Part shown: piece after piece, positions 34,801 to 43,243 of the stretch
How the letters are laid out: the number at the start of each line of letters is the position of its first letter
Position numbering within the stretch: position 1 is the first letter of the stretch
NCBI GenBank assembly: GCA_965655865.1
Contig: CBFHJJ010000011.1
Coordinates: forward strand, 1-46,469
Length of the DNA: 46,469 nucleotides
Direction of reading: 5' to 3'
From: MAG-121220-bin8 sp965655865
GTDB lineage: Bacteria; Bacteroidota; Bacteroidia; Flavobacteriales; Flavobacteriaceae
The notes under the pieces: generated by a model
Told to the model about the DNA's origin: nothing
The model's database searches: none
The model's input: the letters and a program-made list of their open reading frames with translations, nothing else
Program-made: the position numbers and the translations under genes

Positions 34801-36397
34801 CAATTTCTTCTCTTATCCCATCAAGCGGTGGATTAGTAACTTGTGCAAATAATTGTTTAAAGTAATTAAATAATAATTGTGGTTTTGTTGAGAGAACAGC
34901 AAGTGGTGTGTCTGTACCCATTGAGCCAATAGCTTCCTTTCCAGAGGAGCACATTGGCAATATTAAAGTTTTGAGATCTTCCTGAGTATATCCAAAAATT
35001 CTTAACCTTGTTTCAAAATCTAATTTTTCATTTGGAGTTTTATTTCCAGTATATGGGACATCTTTTAGAGGAAGAATATTGTCATTTACCCATTTTCTGT
35101 AAGGATGTTTAGATACAATACTATTTTTAATCTCTTCATCTTCAATAATTCTTCCTTCGTTCATGTCGACTAAGAACATTTTTCCGGGTTCTAGTCTACC
35201 GTGAGATTCAATATTTTCTGGTTTAATTTCAACAACCCCAGTTTCAGAGGACATCACTACGTATCCATCTTTTGTTACTGTGTATCTTGAAGGTCTTAAT
35301 CCATTTCTGTCAAGTAGGGCACCAATATACTTACCATCTGTAAAAGGAATAGATGCTGGACCATCCCAAGGTTCCATTATGCTTGAATTAAATTCGTAGA
35401 ATGCTTTTTTGTCATCAGACATTGATTTGTGCTTTTCCCAAGCTTCAGGAACCATCATCATCATAACTTCTGGGAGAGATCTTCCAGTTGTTAATAATAA
35501 TTCTACTACCATATCCATTTGAGCTGAATCAGACTTTCCTTTTAAAATTGTTGGGAATATTTTTTCTAAATCTTTTCCTATGAAGTCATTTTTCATCAAC
35601 TCTTCTCTAGCATTCATCCTAGTTACATTACCTTTTATTGTATTAATTTCTCCGTTGTGACACATGTATCTAAAAGGCTGGGCTAGATCCCACGTAGGAA
35701 AAGTATTTGTTGAGAATCTTTGATGAACTAAAGCTAATCTTGTTACAAGATCAGGATCTTTTAAATCTAAATAAAACCTATCAATATCTTCAGGAATAAG
35801 CAAACCCTTGTATATTAAAGTTCGATTGTGGAGGCTTGAAAAATAAAAATAATTTTTTTGAGAAAGGGGACTATTATAAATTTCGTTTTCGGCTATTTTT
35901 CTAGAAATATAAAGTTTGGTGTTAAAATCTGATTCGGATAATTTATTATCTTTTTCAATAAAAACTTGTCTAACCACAGGTTGAGTTTTAGCTGCGATAG
36001 AACCAACTACTTTAGAGTTGACTGGAACATTTCTCCAACCTAAAATATTTAAACCTTGTTTTTGAATTTCTTTTTCAAATACATCAATACAATAATTTAA
36101 TTGATTAATTTTTTGAGGTAAAAAAACCATCCCTACAGCGTAGTCATAAGGCTTTGGTAATTTAAAATCACATTCTTTTACAAAATAATCGTGAGGGATT
36201 TCAATTAATATTCCAGCCCCATCTCCAGTTTTACCATCAGAACTTACCGCACCACGATGTTCTAAACATGTAAGAATGTTAAGTGCTTTAGGAATTATAT
36301 TATTAGTCTTTTCTCCTTTAAGACTACATATAAATCCTGCACCACAATTGTCATGTTCAAATTCTGGAGAATAAAGTCCTTGTTTTTTAGGTAGCAT
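31898..36397 (-). CDS. gltB: Glutamate synthase large subunit
   Basis: A 1499-aa alpha subunit of glutamate synthase: glutamine plus 2-oxoglutarate gives two glutamates. A 17-residue propeptide precedes the Ntn-amidotransferase nucleophile C18 in EFEHDNCGAGFICSL. The central and FMN domains follow, with the [3Fe-4S] ligands in CIMMRACHLNTCPVGIA (C-x5-C-x4-C), and the C-terminal beta-helix has repeated glycine motifs such as GEAYINGIAGERF and GMSGGVAYIYK. Full length, no disruption. With gltD it forms the GOGAT operon. The 204 bases upstream, shared with the divergent nhaD, show no convincing operator. Confidence 0.98.
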   Translation of the reverse strand: MLPKKQGLYSPEFEHDNCGAGFICSLKGEKTNNIIPKALNILTCLEHRGAVSSDGKTGDGAGILIEIPHDYFVKECDFKLPKPYDYAVGMVFLPQKINQLNYCIDVFEKEIQKQGLNILGWRNVPVNSKVVGSIAAKTQPVVRQVFIEKDNKLSESDFNTKLYISRKIAENEIYNSPLSQKNYFYFSSLHNRTLIYKGLLIPEDIDRFYLDLKDPDLVTRLALVHQRFSTNTFPTWDLAQPFRYMCHNGEINTIKGNVTRMNAREELMKNDFIGKDLEKIFPTILKGKSDSAQMDMVVELLLTTGRSLPEVMMMMVPEAWEKHKSMSDDKKAFYEFNSSIMEPWDGPASIPFTDGKYIGALLDRNGLRPSRYTVTKDGYVVMSSETGVVEIKPENIESHGRLEPGKMFLVDMNEGRIIEDEEIKNSIVSKHPYRKWVNDNILPLKDVPYTGNKTPNEKLDFETRLRIFGYTQEDLKTLILPMCSSGKEAIGSMGTDTPLAVLSTKPQLLFNYFKQLFAQVTNPPLDGIREEIVTDTGLGIGSDFNIFDIVPDHCKKLKINNPIISNEDLDKIKFIKNKNFKTASVSALYDVIKGHNGIEEALDKMVKDVNSYVDQGYNIIIISDRGVSKDRGAIPILLACSNVHHVLMKAKKRSKFGIVIESSEPREPHHFSMLFGYGASAINPYLVNEIIEHHHKNDFFGKQSLKDSINNYNKAIDKGILKVMNKIGISTLHSYRGAQIFEALGLRESFTEKYFSNTPTRIEGIGLYSLEKELSSRHVEAFTDKNKFVSLEIGGNYRWRRNGEAHMLNPSTISKLQQAVKEDKYDTYKVYSDLINKQSKQLMTLRGMFKLVDFDPIPIEEVEPWTEIVKRFKTGAMSYGSISKEAHENLAIAMNSIGGKSNSGEGGEDSNRYKKEKNGVWKNSAIKQVASGRFGVSSHYLSTAKEIQIKMAQGAKPGEGGQLPGPKVNPMIAEVRNSTPYVGLISPPPHHDIYSIEDLSQLIYDLKNANREARINVKLVSEVGVGTIAAGVAKAKADVILISGFDGGTGASPLTSLKHAGLPWELGIAEAQQTLVMNNLRGRVVMECDGQLKTGRDVAIACLLGAEEFGFSTAPLVASGCIMMRACHLNTCPVGIATQDPELRKNFKGKPEHVINFMYFVAQELREIMSQLGFRTVDEMVGQSQKINMEDAVKNYKTKGINLSKILYKPNVPENTPLKNNTKQDHNLENVLDFTILKEAKLAIEKKVKMSLSYEIKNTDRTVGTIVSNEISKLYGAKGLPKDTLEINFKGAAGQSFGAFGAHGLTLTVSGNTNDYFGKGLSGSKIIVKVPKEASFKSEENVITGNVALYGATAGEAYINGIAGERFCVRNSGAIAVVEGVGDHGCEYMTGGTAIILGDIGRNFAAGMSGGVAYIYKSKKFDKRNFNSEMIEFEDPSNQDLDLVKKLIENHFTYTSSKIAERFLNNWDKESKNFVKIMPTEYKLALEKMAKEKITEIIK

Positions 36398-36601
36398 AAA
36401 AATTATAATTGGAACTGATAAAGATATCTATTTAAACATCTATTGTTCAACGATTATGCCATAAACTCAATATTTATATTAAGTTGATAATTAAATCCAT
36501 AAATATTGATTATTTCATATTTTAAAACTATTATTTTGAATATTTTTCAAAATACTTTCTATTTATTTTTTTTTATATATTTTTAAGATCAAATTTTTTT
36601 T

Positions 36602-37924
36602 ATGGAGATTCTTATTATTTCAGTATTTGTTTTAGGCTACATTTTAATCACACTTGAACATTCAATAAAAATTGATAAACTCATTCCTGCTCTAGGAATG
36701 ATGGGTGTTTTATGGGCAATTATCGCATTAAATCATTTAGATGTTTACGACATCAATTTAGAATTATTAAAATTAGAACCAACACACATTGAAGAGGTTT
36801 TATTACATCACTTAGGTAAAACAGCAGAAATTTTAATTTTTCTTTTAGGTGCGATGACTATTGTTGAAATAATTGACTATTTCGATGGGTTTTCTGGAAT
36901 CAAACAGGTTATAAAGACAAGAAGCAAAGTCAAAATTTTATGGATTTTTGGTGCATTAGCTTTTGTTCTTTCAGCTATAATTGATAATCTAACAGCTACA
37001 ATTGTATTAATAACTCTTCTTCAAAAACTTGTAAAAGTAAGATCATTGAAATTATGGTACGCTGGTTTAATTATTATAGCTGCCAACGCTGGAGGAGCAT
37101 GGTCACCAATTGGTGATATTACTACAACTATGTTATGGATTGGTGATAAAGTGAGTGAAGTAAATCTTGTAAAATACTTGATTATTCCTTCCCTAGTTTG
37201 TATGATAGTTCCATTTTTAATAGCATCTAAGTTTAGTATTTTTAAGGGCGAATTAGAAGTAACTGAAATTAATGAAGAAAGTAATCCACATGGGAATAAA
37301 ATGTTATTCTTAGGTCTGGGTTCAATATTATTTGTTCCGTTTTTTAAAGTAATCACTCATCTTCCACCATATGTTGGAATGATGCTTTCACTGGCTTTTG
37401 TAGCTACAGTTGCTGAAATATTATCAAATAAAAAAATTAATATTTCTAATGTGGATTCAGAAAGTGATGCTGTAGCTCACCATAGTCCTGTTCATCATTC
37501 GCTTTCAAAAATTGAACTTCCTAGTATCCTATTCTTTTTAGGAATTTTATTAGCGGTTGGAGCATTAGAATCTTTAGGAATTTTATTCAACTTTGCTGGA
37601 TATTTAACTGAATTATTTCCAAACACTGACGTATTAATGATACTGTTTGGATTTTTATCTGCTGTTATTGATAATGTTCCGTTAGTAGCTGCTTCAATGG
37701 GTATGTTTCCAAATTTACTTGACGATCCTTTATGGCATGGTTTAGCTTTCTCTGCTGGGACAGGTGGAAGTATGTTGATTATAGGATCAGCTGCAGGAGT
37801 TGTAGCAATGGGTATGGAGAAAATTGATTTTTTCTGGTATCTAAAAAAAGTTGCAATTCTAGCACTAATAGGTTTTTTATCCGGATATGGAACATTTATG
37901 TTGCTTAGAGATTTTGTTCTTTAG
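36602..37924 (+). CDS. nhaD: Sodium/proton antiporter, NhaD type
   Basis: A 440-aa inner-membrane protein of the ion-transporter superfamily with about 11-13 hydrophobic helices. Diagnostic stretches are LSAIIDNLTATIVLITLL and, in the second half, SAVIDNVPLVAASMGM, the paired DN motifs of NhaD, as well as NAGGAWSPIGDITTTMLW and AGTGGSMLIIGSAAGVVAMG. A His-rich cytoplasmic loop (AHHSPVHHS, about 297-305) sits between the halves. It exchanges Na+ (or Li+) for H+, fitting a marine organism. folC starts 5 bases after its stop. Confidence 0.95.
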   Translation: MEILIISVFVLGYILITLEHSIKIDKLIPALGMMGVLWAIIALNHLDVYDINLELLKLEPTHIEEVLLHHLGKTAEILIFLLGAMTIVEIIDYFDGFSGIKQVIKTRSKVKILWIFGALAFVLSAIIDNLTATIVLITLLQKLVKVRSLKLWYAGLIIIAANAGGAWSPIGDITTTMLWIGDKVSEVNLVKYLIIPSLVCMIVPFLIASKFSIFKGELEVTEINEESNPHGNKMLFLGLGSILFVPFFKVITHLPPYVGMMLSLAFVATVAEILSNKKINISNVDSESDAVAHHSPVHHSLSKIELPSILFFLGILLAVGALESLGILFNFAGYLTELFPNTDVLMILFGFLSAVIDNVPLVAASMGMFPNLLDDPLWHGLAFSAGTGGSMLIIGSAAGVVAMGMEKIDFFWYLKKVAILALIGFLSGYGTFMLLRDFVL

Positions 37925-37929
37925 GACTA

Positions 37930-39135
37930 ATGAACTACGAACAAACAGTTAATTGGCTTTTTAATCAACTACCTGTTTATCAATTAGATGGTATATTCAA
38001 GTATAAAGTAGACTTAAATCCTATTTTAAAGACCTGCGAATACTTAAAAAATCCTCAAAACACCTTCAAATCAATACATGTGGCCGGAACGAATGGAAAA
38101 GGTTCGAGCTCTCATATGTTATCATCAATTTTGCAGGAATCAGGATTAAAGGTTGGATTGTATACTTCTCCTCATTTATTAGACTTTCGAGAACGAATTA
38201 AATTAAATGGAAAGTTTATAGAAAAAGATTTTGTTTCAGATTTTGTAACAAAACACATTGAATTTTTTGAAAATAATAAAATTTCATTTTTTGAAATGAC
38301 TGTGGCCATGGCTTTTGATTATTTTGCCAAATCAAATGTTGATGTTGCAGTTATTGAAACTGGACTTGGAGGCAGGTTAGATTCAACAAATATTTTGGAT
38401 CCTTTAGTTTCTCTTATTACAAATATTGGATTAGATCATAAAGAGTTTTTAGGAAATAATCTCAATGATATTGCAAAAGAAAAGGCAGGAATAATTAAAA
38501 AAGGCGTTCCAGTTGTAATTAGTGAATTTCAAAAAGAAACCTATCCTGTTTTTGAAACTAAAGCACAAAAAATTGGAACAGATATATATCTTGCTGAAAA
38601 CACAAATAAGTTTAAGACTGATTTATTAGGCGATTTTCAAAATAAAAACATAAATGGAGTGGTTAAGGTAATTTCTCTTTTGGAACAGTTAAATATTTCA
38701 AATCAAAATATTGAAAAAGGTTTATTAAATATTAAAAGAAATACTGGATTAATTGGAAGATTTCAAATTTTGAATGATTCTCCAAAGGTAATATGTGATG
38801 TTGGTCATAACCTTGAAGCTTTCCAAGAAATAATAGCTAATCTTAATTCTTTGAGATTTAACAACTTAAAACTTGTATTAGGTTTTGTTAAAGGAAAAGA
38901 TTTTGAAAAAATAATAGATATTCTTCCAAAAAATGCTCAATATTTCTTTTGTAAGCCTAATATTAAAAGAGGACTTTCTTTAGAAAGTTTAGCTAGCTAT
39001 GGTTCTTCTAGTAAACTTAAATACAGCTTACACGCTAGTGTTTTGGATGCTTATAATTCTGCTTTATCAAGTTCAAATGATAAGGATTTAATTTTTATTG
39101 GAGGAAGTAATTTTACTGTTTCTGAAATTTTATGA
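37930..39135 (+). CDS. folC: Bifunctional folylpolyglutamate / dihydrofolate synthase
   Basis: A 401-aa Mur-ligase-type enzyme that adds glutamate to dihydropteroate and folates. The P-loop is VAGTNGKGSSSHML (about 52-65), followed by LYTSPHLLDFRERIKLNG and the conserved ETGLGGRLDSTN and GLDHKEFLG blocks; the C-terminal domain starts at VICDVGHNLEAF. Complete. Spacing of 5 bases after nhaD suggests co-transcription of nhaD, folC, an esterase and a quinone reductase. Confidence 0.95.
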   Translation: MNYEQTVNWLFNQLPVYQLDGIFKYKVDLNPILKTCEYLKNPQNTFKSIHVAGTNGKGSSSHMLSSILQESGLKVGLYTSPHLLDFRERIKLNGKFIEKDFVSDFVTKHIEFFENNKISFFEMTVAMAFDYFAKSNVDVAVIETGLGGRLDSTNILDPLVSLITNIGLDHKEFLGNNLNDIAKEKAGIIKKGVPVVISEFQKETYPVFETKAQKIGTDIYLAENTNKFKTDLLGDFQNKNINGVVKVISLLEQLNISNQNIEKGLLNIKRNTGLIGRFQILNDSPKVICDVGHNLEAFQEIIANLNSLRFNNLKLVLGFVKGKDFEKIIDILPKNAQYFFCKPNIKRGLSLESLASYGSSSKLKYSLHASVLDAYNSALSSSNDKDLIFIGGSNFTVSEIL

Positions 39136-39165
39136 TTTTGGTACAAATTTTGAAATAGTAAAGAT

Positions 39166-40074
39166 GTGAGAAATTTTATTTTAGTATTTACTTTAATTTT
39201 TTCTTTTTCTTGCTCAAGTGATGAATTTGAAAAGGATGGTTATGATAAGGATGGGAACTCTTATAATGGACCTATTGAAACTATCATTCACAATGGTGTA
39301 GAAAGGAAATATATTATTTATACTCCTCAAGCTTATGATGGGACTTTAAAATTACCACTTCTATTAAATTTTCATGGATTTGGTGGACAGGCTGGTGATT
39401 ATATGTCGTATACTAATATGAGATCTACTGCTGATTCTGAGAATTTCATTTTAGTATATCCTCAAGGAACTGATTTGGACGGTTCTCCTCATTGGAATGC
39501 CGCTTTAAATGGTGGAGATAATAAAAGCGATGTTGATGATTTGGGTTTTATAGAAGCTTTAATTAATAAATTATCTTCAGAAAATTTAATTGATTTAAAA
39601 AGAGTTTATTCAGTTGGATATTCAAATGGTGGTATGATGAGTTATGCTTTAGGTTGTTATAAAAGTAATTTAATAGCTGCTATTGGTTCAGTTTCTGGTT
39701 ACATGCTTCAATCGACCAGTTCAGTCTCTGAATCAGAATGTACACCTGCTCACCCAATTCCATTGATAAAATTACATGGGACAACCGATTATTATGATGG
39801 AGAAGGAGTTTATAATTCTGTAGAATCTGTTCTTAATTTTTGGGTAAGTTTTAACAATACTAATACTGAACCAAAAATTAATAATATTGATGACAACGGA
39901 ACTTCAATAACAAATTACAAATACGAAAATGGAGATAATGATGTTTCAGTAGAACATTTTAAAATTATTGGTGGTGAACATGTTTGGTTTAACAACGATT
40001 TTAATGGTAAAAATACTGGTCAGTTAATTTGGGATTTTGTTTCAAAATATGACATAGACGGTTTAATTGAATAA
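39166..40074 (+). CDS. Lipoprotein esterase, PHB depolymerase / feruloyl esterase (LpqC-like) family
   Basis: A 302-aa alpha/beta-hydrolase with a lipobox (FSFSC16) and a GTG start at 39166; the overlapping ATG at 39164 reads straight into TGA and cannot be used. The oxyanion block LLLNFHGFGGQAGDY (66-80), the nucleophile S153 in VGYSNGGMMSYALG, LHGTTDYYDGEG with the presumed acid, and GGEHVW with the presumed histidine form a complete triad. Family members cleave polyester or feruloyl/acetyl esters on polysaccharides; the natural substrate cannot be named. It is envelope-anchored and follows folC after 30 bases. Confidence 0.87.
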   Translation: MRNFILVFTLIFSFSCSSDEFEKDGYDKDGNSYNGPIETIIHNGVERKYIIYTPQAYDGTLKLPLLLNFHGFGGQAGDYMSYTNMRSTADSENFILVYPQGTDLDGSPHWNAALNGGDNKSDVDDLGFIEALINKLSSENLIDLKRVYSVGYSNGGMMSYALGCYKSNLIAAIGSVSGYMLQSTSSVSESECTPAHPIPLIKLHGTTDYYDGEGVYNSVESVLNFWVSFNNTNTEPKINNIDDNGTSITNYKYENGDNDVSVEHFKIIGGEHVWFNNDFNGKNTGQLIWDFVSKYDIDGLIE

Positions 40075-40091
40075 ATAAAATTTAAATAATC

Positions 40092-40670
40092 ATGAAAAAT
40101 TTAATCATAGTTGGTCATCCAAATACTGAATCGTTTTGTTATGATGGAATTTTTAATACTGTTAAAAATGAATTATCTAAAAATAAAGAAGAAATTAAAA
40201 TTATTGATTTGTACAGAGATAGTTTTACTAGACCAAGAACTAAATTAATAAAGAAATATCAAGACTTAGTTACTTGGTCTGAAAGAATCTATTTTATTTC
40301 TCCTGTGTGGTGGTTTAGATTAACACCAAGAATGGAAATATTTTTCGATGAAGTTTTTGAACCTGGATTTGCATATGAATTTGTTAATATTACTAAATTA
40401 TATGCTTACCCTAAACCATTTTTAAAAAATAAAAAAGTAAGAACCTATGTCACTCATGGTGCTCCTGCCATTCCAGTTTTAACTTTGTATTTAAATTCAG
40501 TAAAATTAAGATTAGTTATGGGTGTATACACATTTGTCTTTGGATGGAGATTATCTCTTTTTACTAAAACTAGACAATTTTGGTCGGTTCCTTTTGTGTC
40601 ACAAGAAAAGAGAGAAAAATATCTAAGAACAGTTGAAAAAGATATTAAGAATGATTTAGCTAATGATTAA
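40092..40670 (+). CDS. Flavodoxin-fold NAD(P)H dehydrogenase (quinone)
   Basis: A 192-aa cytosolic flavoprotein of the NQO/KefF/MdaB group. Features include an N-terminal phosphate-binding strand-loop MKNLIIVGHPNTESFC (1-16), the block ERIYFISPVWWFRLTPRMEIFFDEVF typical of the family (P-W-W-F...P), and THGAPA in the third flavin loop. It probably reduces quinones or nitro compounds with FMN/FAD and NAD(P)H. It lies 17 bases after the esterase gene, at the end of the rightward run. The 180 bases after it hold no recognisable gene or terminator. Confidence 0.87.
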   Translation: MKNLIIVGHPNTESFCYDGIFNTVKNELSKNKEEIKIIDLYRDSFTRPRTKLIKKYQDLVTWSERIYFISPVWWFRLTPRMEIFFDEVFEPGFAYEFVNITKLYAYPKPFLKNKKVRTYVTHGAPAIPVLTLYLNSVKLRLVMGVYTFVFGWRLSLFTKTRQFWSVPFVSQEKREKYLRTVEKDIKNDLAND

Positions 40671-40850
40671 ATACCTATATTTTAACATTAGAAAATAAAA
40701 TTCCAATTAGAAGCACTAATAATTAGGGGGGTTGTACCATTTTAAGCTTAGCCTGTAATTCTTTTAATAATGTTTTTTACAAATCTAAAGCTTCCATTTA
40801 GACTTATGTAATACGATTTTTACAATTGTAACCAATCTTAAAATCAATCT

Positions 40851-41162
40851 TCATTTGTATTCTTCTCTAACAGGTGAAAATACGTCCATTAATTTACATT
40901 TTGTTAATGCTTTTCCAGCATGAAGCTTATTTGAAGGAATTACAACAACATCTCCATTCTGATAAATTTTTTTAATTCCATTTAAAGTAAACTCAAATTC
41001 CCCATCAAGAACATGCATTATTTGTTCATGATGATGCGAATGTTCAGGAACTACAGCACCCTTTTCAACATCCCAAAATGCCCAGGTTATTTTATCACCA
41101 TGGACTAGTTTACCTTTCAGGCCAGGAAAGAATTCTTTTTCCTGAATTTCACTTAAATTCAT
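40851..41162 (-). CDS. Small single-domain cupin protein
   Basis: A 103-aa one-domain cupin. The metal site is visible as HSHHHEQIMHVLDGEFEFTL (cupin motif 1, with H/H/E ligands) and GDVVVIPSNKLHAGKAL (motif 2, with the final His). No signal peptide. Such mini-cupins bind a divalent metal and may be isomerases, dioxygenases or sensor proteins; the substrate is unknown. Stands alone, with 90 bases to the next gene on the same strand. Confidence 0.88.
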   Translation of the reverse strand: MNLSEIQEKEFFPGLKGKLVHGDKITWAFWDVEKGAVVPEHSHHHEQIMHVLDGEFEFTLNGIKKIYQNGDVVVIPSNKLHAGKALTKCKLMDVFSPVREEYK

Positions 41163-41252
41163 TGATACTAGTTTGTAAGTAAAATTACAAAACTTAAATT
41201 ATTAATAGATACTAATTTCTACAGAAACAAAGTAAAACTTGAAATAAAGTTG

Positions 41253-41588
41253 TTAGTCTTTATCTTTTTTTAATTCAAAATAAGTAACATGAAACCTGTT
41301 TTCAATTAGAATACCCTGAACATCTGCATTTCTTATTGAGTTACAAAACCCTTTTTCAGAATGAGCGCCTCCATGATCGTGGATTCCAGTTCCTTCAACA
41401 TAGTAATAGGAATCTTTTATTTTAACTGCTAATTCGCATGTATTCCCTGCCATATTTAACATGCATTTTCCACAAGATGCTTGGGTGTGAATTACTGGCA
41501 TATCTGGGTTAAATTTTAATTGCTCTTTTGGTGCTTCTTGACCAAAAGATAGAAATGGAATAAATAATAATAGAAATATTTTTTTCAT
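41253..41588 (-). CDS. Secreted Cys/His-rich small protein (DUF6370-like)
   Basis: A 111-aa exported protein; the signal peptide MKKIFLLLFIPFLSFGQ is followed by a mature chain of about 94 residues. It contains four cysteines (in ASCGKCMLNMAGNTCEL and KGFCNSI) and a cluster GIHDHGGAHSE, which together look like a metal site or two disulphides. The block ASCGKC...GxxCELAVKI resembles DUF6370. Function unknown; periplasmic metal handling is possible. No operon partner is clear, although the cupin gene lies downstream on the same strand. Confidence 0.7.
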   Translation of the reverse strand: MKKIFLLLFIPFLSFGQEAPKEQLKFNPDMPVIHTQASCGKCMLNMAGNTCELAVKIKDSYYYVEGTGIHDHGGAHSEKGFCNSIRNADVQGILIENRFHVTYFELKKDKD

Positions 41589-41711
41589 GATTTATGATTT
41601 AAGATTACGATAACAATTTTAAAAATTTAATCACAATAAAAAAATGACATTTGATAGCTCAATTGAATTTATATAAGTCATGAATTATGTTTTATAATTG
41701 TTAAAAGTTTT

Positions 41712-41719
41712 TATATTTG
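41712..41719 (+). promoter_or_regulatory. Candidate -7 element upstream of tRNA-Val
   Basis: TATATTTG matches TAnnTTTG and is the only such site ahead of the tRNA gene. Transcription would begin near 41725, leaving about 90 bases of 5' leader to be removed by RNase P. No -33 TTG is found at about 19 bases upstream. Confidence 0.4.
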
Positions 41720-41816
41720 TGCCTGCAATTTTAGTGCTTTAAAAACAATGTTGAGTGCAAGAATTGGTATAGTCCTTAAAAAAAACAGATTTTAAAATAG
41801 GTTTAATTGAGGAAAA

Positions 41817-41894
41817 GGGCGCTTAGCTCAGTTGGTTCAGAGCACTTGGTTTACACCCAAGGGGTCAGGGGTTCGAATCCCTTAGCGCCCACCA
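41817..41894 (+). tRNA. tRNA-Val (anticodon UAC), CCA encoded
   Basis: A full cloverleaf: acceptor GGGCGCT pairs with AGCGCCC (41817-41823 with 41884-41890), D-arm with GTTGGTTCAG, anticodon stem CTTGG/CCAAG around loop TTTACAC (anticodon TAC), T-arm GGGGTTCGAATCCC, discriminator A and encoded CCA (41892-41894). A reading frame that crosses this region is spurious. A strong hairpin follows directly. Confidence 0.97.
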
Positions 41895-41895
41895 A

Positions 41896-41927
41896 AAATA
41901 AACCCACTCATTTGAGTGGGTTTATTT
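41896..41927. terminator. Bidirectional intrinsic terminator after tRNA-Val
   Basis: A 14-bp perfect stem (41896-41909 with 41914-41927; core AAACCCACTC/GAGTGGGTTT) with a 4-base loop ATTT, flanked by A-runs on the left and T-rich sequence on the right. It begins 2 bases after the tRNA CCA and ends inside the stop codon of the convergent FAD monooxygenase gene, so it can serve both directions. Confidence 0.85.
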
Positions 41928-43101
41928 ATTTCTTGTTTATGCTCTTAGCGTCTGTGTTTTCTAATTCATTTAAATATTTAATATCGATTATACGATTGAA
42001 TCTCTTTTGATACTGTTTTACAGGAAATAATTTCAAAAATATATGTAGTATTTTTTTTTGTAACCTCCCAGTTGTCAGTGATATTTTTCCAATTATCCAA
42101 GATTGTTCTACAATATATTTAACTTTCTTTAACCTAATGTTTTGATAATGAATAAAAGCACCATCTATATTATTTTTTATGCAAAGCCCTAAAGTATAGG
42201 CATCCTCAATTGCTTGACAAGCTCCCTGCCCAAGGTTTGGAGTAGTTGCATGTATAGAGTCACCTATAAAAACAATGTTGTTTTTAAACCAACTTTTATA
42301 ATAGGGTTTAATGTCTCCCAATTCATTTTGCAGGATATCGCATTCGGATGTTCTGTTCAATATGTCCAACACGATTGGGTTAAAATTTCTATATATTTTT
42401 AATAAATATGATTTTAGAGAAATTGATGAATGTTTTTTAAATTTTTTTTTCTTTTGAACAGCCAGCCAAAATATTTCAGTGTCATTCAACGGTAAGAATA
42501 AGAATCGTAATGTACCTTCAAAAAGTTCGTAATAGGTATGCTTTAAATTAGCGTTGATATCAAATTTTGTAATTCCTCTCCAAATAACTTGGTGCGCATT
42601 TCTTATTCCAATTTCAGGGAAAACAGATTTTCTAATTGTTGAATTAATTCCGTCAGAAGCAATCAAGGTTTTAAATTCTTCTATTGTCTCGTCTTTAAAT
42701 TTAACCTTTATTCTTTTTTTATTTTCAATGCTGTCAACTTCTTTGTTTAATTCATAAGAGTTTTTATCCAGTTCATTTGAAATAGTGTCAATTATTAAAG
42801 ACCGATGAATACAATAAACCTCTTTAGGAAAAGGAATAGTTTTGAGAACTTTTAATTTTTCGGTTGCCAGTATTGTTCTTTTAAGCAAGTGCCCTCTTTT
42901 CCTTATTTCAATTCCTATATTAAGTTTGTCAAATATTTCTAAGGCATTTGATGCGATTCCAATTCCTGCTCCAATCTCTTTAAATTCGTTAGATTTTTCA
43001 AAGAGTTTAAATTTTTGATTATTTCTTTTTAAGGTTAAAGCCATTGTTAGCCCCCCAATACCTCCTCCGACAATTGCAATCGTATTTAACGTTTCTCTCA
43101 T
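41926..43101 (-). CDS. FAD-dependent monooxygenase (PHBH-fold family)
   Basis: A 391-aa group A flavoprotein monooxygenase. The dinucleotide motif is IAIVGGGIGGLTMAL (about 8-22), the FAD/NAD(P)H DG motif is LIASDGINSTIRKSVF, and the GD motif is NIVFIGDSIHATTPNLGQGA. No signal peptide, no C-terminal thioredoxin domain. Family members hydroxylate aromatic rings, salicylate or carotenoid-like substrates; this substrate is unknown. The gene is isolated, ends in the tRNA terminator, and has a weak TAACTTTA -7-like site just upstream of its ATG. Confidence 0.9.
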   Translation of the reverse strand: MRETLNTIAIVGGGIGGLTMALTLKRNNQKFKLFEKSNEFKEIGAGIGIASNALEIFDKLNIGIEIRKRGHLLKRTILATEKLKVLKTIPFPKEVYCIHRSLIIDTISNELDKNSYELNKEVDSIENKKRIKVKFKDETIEEFKTLIASDGINSTIRKSVFPEIGIRNAHQVIWRGITKFDINANLKHTYYELFEGTLRFLFLPLNDTEIFWLAVQKKKKFKKHSSISLKSYLLKIYRNFNPIVLDILNRTSECDILQNELGDIKPYYKSWFKNNIVFIGDSIHATTPNLGQGACQAIEDAYTLGLCIKNNIDGAFIHYQNIRLKKVKYIVEQSWIIGKISLTTGRLQKKILHIFLKLFPVKQYQKRFNRIIDIKYLNELENTDAKSINKK

Positions 43102-43170
43102 CTATTAAAGTTACTTAATAATTTTCTAGAAAATTTTAAACTAAGGATCTACAAAGCCAGGTTAATATCT

Positions 43171-43211
43171 AGTTTATGTATTTAGGATAATTTGAAAATA
43201 TCTTCTACTTT
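43171..43211. repeat. 41-bp direct repeat, copy 1 (left of the acyl-CoA dehydrogenase gene)
   Basis: Begins AGTTTATGTATTTAGGATAA. It matches the sequence at 44456-44496 in 39 of 41 positions. Weaker similarity extends leftward (GTTAAT in both copies). Copy 1 is in intergenic DNA; copy 2 overlaps the last nine codons and stop of the XRE regulator gene. Confidence 0.85.
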
Positions 43212-43228
43212 CATTTCAAACTCACATG
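43182..43228 (-). pseudogene. Remnant of the 3' end of an XRE-type regulator gene
   Basis: On the minus strand the bases before the TAA at 43182-43184 encode CEFEMKVEDIFKLS, which looks like the usual C-terminus of small XRE regulators and matches KVEDIFKLP at the end of the intact gene at 44467. Upstream in this frame the similarity stops and no helix-turn-helix is left. I infer a degraded paralogue or a partial duplication; the right boundary is approximate. Confidence 0.5.
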
Positions 43229-43243
43229 ATGTATCTTTAAAGT

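Noticed and set aside
36398..36601. Regulatory elements between gltB and nhaD
   Set aside because: The 204 bases are AT-rich with only short imperfect repeats and no exact -7 element on either strand.
40671..40850. Possible gene or small RNA after the quinone reductase gene
   Set aside because: No frame of useful size, no hairpin plus T-run, and no recognised RNA motif were found.
41741..41816. A tRNA-like stretch (AATTGGTATAG resembles a D-arm) before tRNA-Val
   Set aside because: No acceptor, anticodon or T-arm pairing could be built, so it is treated as leader sequence.
41807..42010. A 67-codon plus-strand reading frame across the tRNA
   Set aside because: It translates the tRNA-Val gene and its terminator; the cloverleaf and CCA end explain the sequence.
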